A stretch of DNA of 64,000 bases from a bacterium (GTDB taxonomy: Bacteria; Armatimonadota; UBA5829): positions 62,001-126,000 of the forward strand of contig JAJFUS010000006.1 of the NCBI GenBank assembly GCA_021372295.1. Direction: 5' to 3'. Numbering within the stretch: the first letter of the stretch is position 1; the number at the start of each line of letters is the position of its first letter. The notes under the pieces were generated by a model, which was not told the origin of the DNA, searched no databases, and saw only the letters and a program-made list of their open reading frames with translations. Below, one piece after another: positions 61,215 through 64,000 of the stretch. A program made the position numbers and the translations under genes.

Positions 61215-61242
61215 ATACTAGATTGTTTGAACAGCTTGTCAA
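61215..61242 (-). promoter_or_regulatory. Promoter of the TPR/beta-helix operon
   Basis: On the minus strand a perfect TTGACA is followed after 16 bp by TAGTAT, or after 19 bp by TATACT. The leader would be about 150 nt. Confidence 0.6.
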
Positions 61243-61440
61243 GTGAAATTTTAGCTGTTTAGTGTATTTAATATAAACATTGGATGTGCAATGGGGGCAT
61301 AAGTTTGGCTCAGTTGCTGACAAATATGCGACAGCTACTTGGCAATCAACATAATAGTGATGTATTCTTGGCATATTTGTTTGTGTAGACTCTTCCGAGT
61401 GCATTCCTGCTTGCGCTTTGAAACATAGTCACACAATTGC

Positions 61441-61469
61441 TTGACAACTCAATGCATTGTCGCTACAAT
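61441..61469 (+). promoter_or_regulatory. Strong sigma-70 promoter of the rhodanese/MauE/ligase operon
   Basis: TTGACA and TACAAT are exactly 17 bp apart. The predicted start near 61476 leaves a long leader of about 225 nt before the first gene. Confidence 0.8.
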
Positions 61470-61475
61470 CTACAA

Positions 61476-61700
61476 AAAATGGGCTGAAGTATATCTGGGT
61501 TATGGTTGATCAGTGTTCACGCTTCCACGAGTGGGCACCAGTGACAATCATCATTGTTCAGGAGATGAGAGAAAAAAGACGTCTTTCGTCCAATCAAGCT
61601 TCGGTCACATCTACTGGATGCGTTGGTGTATGGAAGCTGAGTGCATCTAGCCGGCTTAGTCAAGATTATCCCACGCGGTCCAGCCATGTTGGGTGGTTAA
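61476..61700 (+). other. Long untranslated leader of the rhodanese/MauE/ligase operon
   Basis: The stretch between the predicted start site and the first gene shows no known riboswitch motif to my eye. A frame at 61457-61720 would start inside the -10 box and has no ribosome site, so I treat the region as a leader. Confidence 0.45.
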
Positions 61701-62183
61701 ATGAGGCAACGTTTCAGTAACTTCGTATTGATGCTGATCAATCTGTGCTTGGGCTCTTTCGTTATGCTGGTTCTTTGTGCCGGGACTGGGCTTACTGTAA
61801 ACAAACTCAGGCATGATGGCGTGGCATTGGCAGCAAACCCCGGTGGCGCTCCAGACATCGAGCACTACAAACGCAACGAGTTGCTCTATGTCAGGAGCAA
61901 GAGCACAAAAACTTCTCTTTTGTCAGAGTGTATTTTTGTCGATACCAGACCATTATCGCAATACAAGAAACGACATATTGCCGATGCATCTCATTACTCC
62001 ATGGTTGATATGTTTACAGTTAGCAGCCCCATTGTTTTGTACGGGCGGAGCAACAACCTTAAAAAGACAAAAAGTGTTGCCTTGAAGACGCTTCTGGCTA
62101 CGAGCCAACCTGTTTTCATTATGATTGATGGTTTTGATGGGTGGAAAAAGAATGACTTGCCAACAGAAAACTCAAAATTCTAA
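61701..62183 (+). CDS. Membrane-anchored rhodanese-like protein without catalytic cysteine
   Basis: A 160-residue protein with one N-terminal membrane helix (about 8-30) and then a rhodanese-like domain outside the cytoplasm. FVDTRPLSQYKKRHIADASHYSM matches the start of the fold and IVLYGRSNNLKK the active-site loop, but the usual cysteine after VLY is glycine. Sulfur transfer is therefore unlikely and a binding role more plausible. It overlaps the next gene (a MauE-thioredoxin fusion) by 32 nt, so the two are translationally linked. It lies behind a strong promoter with a long leader. Confidence 0.72.
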   Translation: MRQRFSNFVLMLINLCLGSFVMLVLCAGTGLTVNKLRHDGVALAANPGGAPDIEHYKRNELLYVRSKSTKTSLLSECIFVDTRPLSQYKKRHIADASHYSMVDMFTVSSPIVLYGRSNNLKKTKSVALKTLLATSQPVFIMIDGFDGWKKNDLPTENSKF

Positions 62184-63090
62184 GTCTGTAAATGTAAGAC
62201 TGTTCGTGCTGCGGGTAATCCTTGGCTGTATATTCATCTATTCAGCACTGTGGAAGATTCAGAATCCACAGGAGTTTTTGAATGTCGTAATGCAATATCA
62301 AATGGTGCCGGGAGCAATAGTCGGCAGCGTTGCTGTCATTGTGCCCTGGGTCGAAATCACATGCGGTTTTCTCTTGATATTCGACCTTTTCGTTCCTTAT
62401 GCTATTTATCTGCTGATTGTTAGTCTGTGTGTTTTTACAGGGGCTCAACTTACTGCTTTGTGCAAGGGCCTTTCAATTGATTGTGGCTGTTTTCCAGTGC
62501 TCGGATATGCTCCCAAGGTCGGTTGGCTGACCCTTCTGCGAAATGTGGTTTTGCTTGCAATGTGTGTGGGAGCCATGGGACAGATTGCAAAAAAAGATCC
62601 CAAACAATTCATCTCGGCATTCGGTTGGAAACAGAAGGTACTTCTGGTGGGCCTAACGCTTGCCTGCATAGTCAGTATACTCTTTGCATGCACATACAAG
62701 CGCGACACGGTTTTCCATTATCCGGACTATGCCAAGCAGTACTCCTCCAATCTCATGCGGGATGCGGTAAGTAAACACAAGGAAGTCGTCTTGGTTTTTG
62801 TCAGCGGTACATGCAACTATTGTTACTCTCTGTTTGACGGTCCGATGAAAAATAGCCGTCTTGCCGGGAAGATGAGAAACGTCCAATGCCTGGTCGTCAA
62901 CAAGTCGCTGGTGCCGCGCCGCCTCATCAAATCTTACGACGTCCACATATACCCCAGTCTTGTTTTCATCAACAAATATGGCGATGTGGAGCGCGAACTC
63001 GTCGGTTACCATAAAACCAACGATATCATAAAAAGCCTTGACGCAACGAAACATTCAAGTCATACAGTTGCGGAATTGACTAGTGAATGA
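62152..63090 (+). CDS. MauE/DoxX-type membrane protein fused to a thioredoxin-like domain
   Basis: A 312-residue protein. Four or five membrane helices in residues 10-185 contain RVILGCIFIYSALWKIQNP and IDCGCFPVLG, typical of the MauE/DoxX redox-associated family, including its conserved cysteines. The C-terminal 110 residues form a thioredoxin-like domain with CNYC as active site (FVSGTCNYCYSLFDG) and YPSLVFINKYG as the cis-proline region. It probably transfers electrons across the membrane or keeps extracytoplasmic thiols in the right state. ATG 62152 is chosen (GGTGG 7 nt upstream). It overlaps its neighbours on both sides. The nearby Cys-rich secreted protein could be a client, but that is speculation. 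Confidence 0.82.
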   Translation: MTCQQKTQNSKSVNVRLFVLRVILGCIFIYSALWKIQNPQEFLNVVMQYQMVPGAIVGSVAVIVPWVEITCGFLLIFDLFVPYAIYLLIVSLCVFTGAQLTALCKGLSIDCGCFPVLGYAPKVGWLTLLRNVVLLAMCVGAMGQIAKKDPKQFISAFGWKQKVLLVGLTLACIVSILFACTYKRDTVFHYPDYAKQYSSNLMRDAVSKHKEVVLVFVSGTCNYCYSLFDGPMKNSRLAGKMRNVQCLVVNKSLVPRRLIKSYDVHIYPSLVFINKYGDVERELVGYHKTNDIIKSLDATKHSSHTVAELTSE

Positions 63091-64000
63091 CCGGAAGTCT
63101 AAGTTTAGAGATTGGCCGACGTGGCTGCTGATTTTCATTTTAGGATTTGTCCTGCTGGGACAACAAAACAGGTTTTATCGCGCCAATGACAATTGGATAT
63201 GCACAGGCAAAAGCGACTTTGCAGTTATTGGCGCCATTGTTGTTTTGTTGCTGCTGTTGTGGGGATTATTGGCAATCAAGACGGCCAGAACAACATTATG
63301 CGCAGACGGCTTAGTGATAGTGGCAGTGCTGTCGTGCGCGGCAAACAGATTTACCATGGTATCGGCCATATATCTGGTGGCTCTATTGATCGGTATTGTA
63401 GTCTGCGAGTGGGTTGCGTTTCTCAGATTGGACTCGCGGCAGGTCGCAAATCTGCTTTACTGTGTGATCGGCTGCGCGGCGATAATGGCGGTGACCAATC
63501 TTGCCCGCCTGTGGTTCGGATGGACGATGCCATTCACCCAGCCGCAGGATTGGTTCCATTACGGATCGAGTGAGAGGTTGAGCCTGTGGTTTGGAAACCC
63601 GAATGATCTCGGCTGCGTGATGGCCGTGGCAGCAGTCTTGTCTGTGTGGTTGATGAAAAAAGATAGAGGCAGACTTCTCCGGTCAGGAGCCATTGTGCTG
63701 TTCTGTGTCTTCTTCAAGGTCTTGTTGGAGACATATTCGCGGGGCGCCATGGTTGGTTTTTCTGTCGGGCTTATATTATACCTGGCGCGCCCGGGTTGGA
63801 AGACAAGAGCTGTTGCGCCGCTCTTGTGCATTCTCACTGTCACATTGTGCAGCTTTGGCAATGTTGGAGGTTATTCTGCCCGCCTGAAGTCCACTGCGAA
63901 CATAAGAGAAGAGCGTTCCATCAGTTCGAGGTTGATTGTGTGGCGCGAAAGCTTGAAGATGATTAAGGATCATCCTGTTTTTGGTGTAGGGCTGGGGAAC
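63083..64000 (+). CDS. O-antigen ligase (Wzy/WaaL-like), cut by window end
   Basis: An open frame runs from GTG 63083 to the last base with no stop, giving 306 residues. It has nine or so hydrophobic helices. The Wzy_C signature lies at the right edge: ETYSRGAMVGFSVGL and ISSRLIVWRESLKMIKDHP followed by VFGVGLGN. Family members ligate or polymerise lipid-linked glycans at the outer face of the inner membrane. The start overlaps the previous stop by 8 nt. It is the second such protein in the window; unlike the one at 27543, no TPR part is visible yet because the gene continues beyond the window. The rest of an exopolysaccharide cluster probably lies to the right. Confidence 0.85.
   Translation, partial: MNDRKSKFRDWPTWLLIFILGFVLLGQQNRFYRANDNWICTGKSDFAVIGAIVVLLLLLWGLLAIKTARTTLCADGLVIVAVLSCAANRFTMVSAIYLVALLIGIVVCEWVAFLRLDSRQVANLLYCVIGCAAIMAVTNLARLWFGWTMPFTQPQDWFHYGSSERLSLWFGNPNDLGCVMAVAAVLSVWLMKKDRGRLLRSGAIVLFCVFFKVLLETYSRGAMVGFSVGLILYLARPGWKTRAVAPLLCILTVTLCSFGNVGGYSARLKSTANIREERSISSRLIVWRESLKMIKDHPVFGVGLGN

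Noticed and set aside
61457-61720. 87-codon frame before the rhodanese-like gene
   Set aside because: Its start lies within the predicted promoter -10 region, there is no ribosome site, and it overlaps the next gene start.

Overview
This is a bacterial chromosome window of roughly balanced base composition with tightly packed genes, many 1-4 nt overlaps, and clear Shine-Dalgarno sites (GGAGG type). No rRNA, tRNA, CRISPR array or prophage was found. The gene mix suggests a free-living, environmental, exopolysaccharide-making bacterium outside Proteobacteria and Firmicutes: PEP-CTERM proteins, large parallel beta-helix surface proteins, a T-box leader, an archaeal-style NurA-HerA-Mre11-Rad50 operon, an archaeal-type phosphoglycerate mutase, and MASE3 and SpoIIE-type signalling proteins. 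Armatimonadota is my best guess; this is inference without a phylogeny.

Layout. 1-6.4 kb: the end of a P-type ATPase, a GH94 glycoside phosphorylase, psuG, and an ECF sigma / zinc anti-sigma / membrane beta-solenoid operon. 6.5-10.5 kb: a leucine T-box driving a short leuA, then gapA-pgk. 10.7-14.5 kb: a LacI-type regulator with a URO-D-family enzyme, divergent from an MFS transporter; matching operators sit at both start sites. 14.6-19.7 kb: a secreted beta-helix/Ig/VWA-like protein, two tandem PEP-CTERM proteins made by duplication, and a small cytosolic protein. 19.7-31.4 kb: nadE, a metallo-beta-lactamase-fold protein, an HExGH protein, a MASE3-GAF-SpoIIE phosphatase with a decayed relative, a LysM-G5 protein, an O-antigen-ligase/TPR protein, an AhbD/NirJ2-like radical SAM protein and ribF. 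31.6-33.7 kb: a PEP-CTERM-variant protein, a priming sugar transferase whose N-terminus looks like a signal peptide plus PEP-CTERM motif, and a tiny basic gene behind a perfect consensus promoter. 33.7-40.9 kb: HEPN-NurA-HerA-SbcD-SbcC. 41-52.5 kb: fmdB, an Ig/stalk-domain surface protein, nadA-nadC-birA-apgM, and NAGPA-lipoprotein-panC-ppsR. 52.8-64 kb: secreted TPR, Cys-rich and PA14/beta-helix proteins, then a rhodanese-like / MauE-thioredoxin / O-antigen-ligase operon cut by the window end.

How the genes fit together. Central metabolism is represented by lower glycolysis (gapA, pgk, apgM, ppsR), NAD synthesis (nadA, nadC, nadE), leucine, pantothenate, biotin loading and flavin synthesis. 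The accessory part is dominated by envelope biology: priming sugar transferase, two Wzy/WaaL-like ligases, PEP-CTERM substrates and beta-helix proteins. No exosortase gene lies in the window, so it must be elsewhere if the sorting signals are used.

The signals I consider most worth following are: (1) the sugar transferase carrying a PEP-CTERM-like N-terminus; (2) pyrimidine-rich 7-bp periodic ladders just upstream of the ribosome-binding sites of nadE, birA and apgM; (3) a roughly 200-bp hairpin-rich dispersed repeat whose central palindrome changes sequence between copies while staying self-complementary; (4) the HEPN-NurA-HerA-SbcD-SbcC operon; (5) the consensus promoter driving a 31-residue basic peptide.
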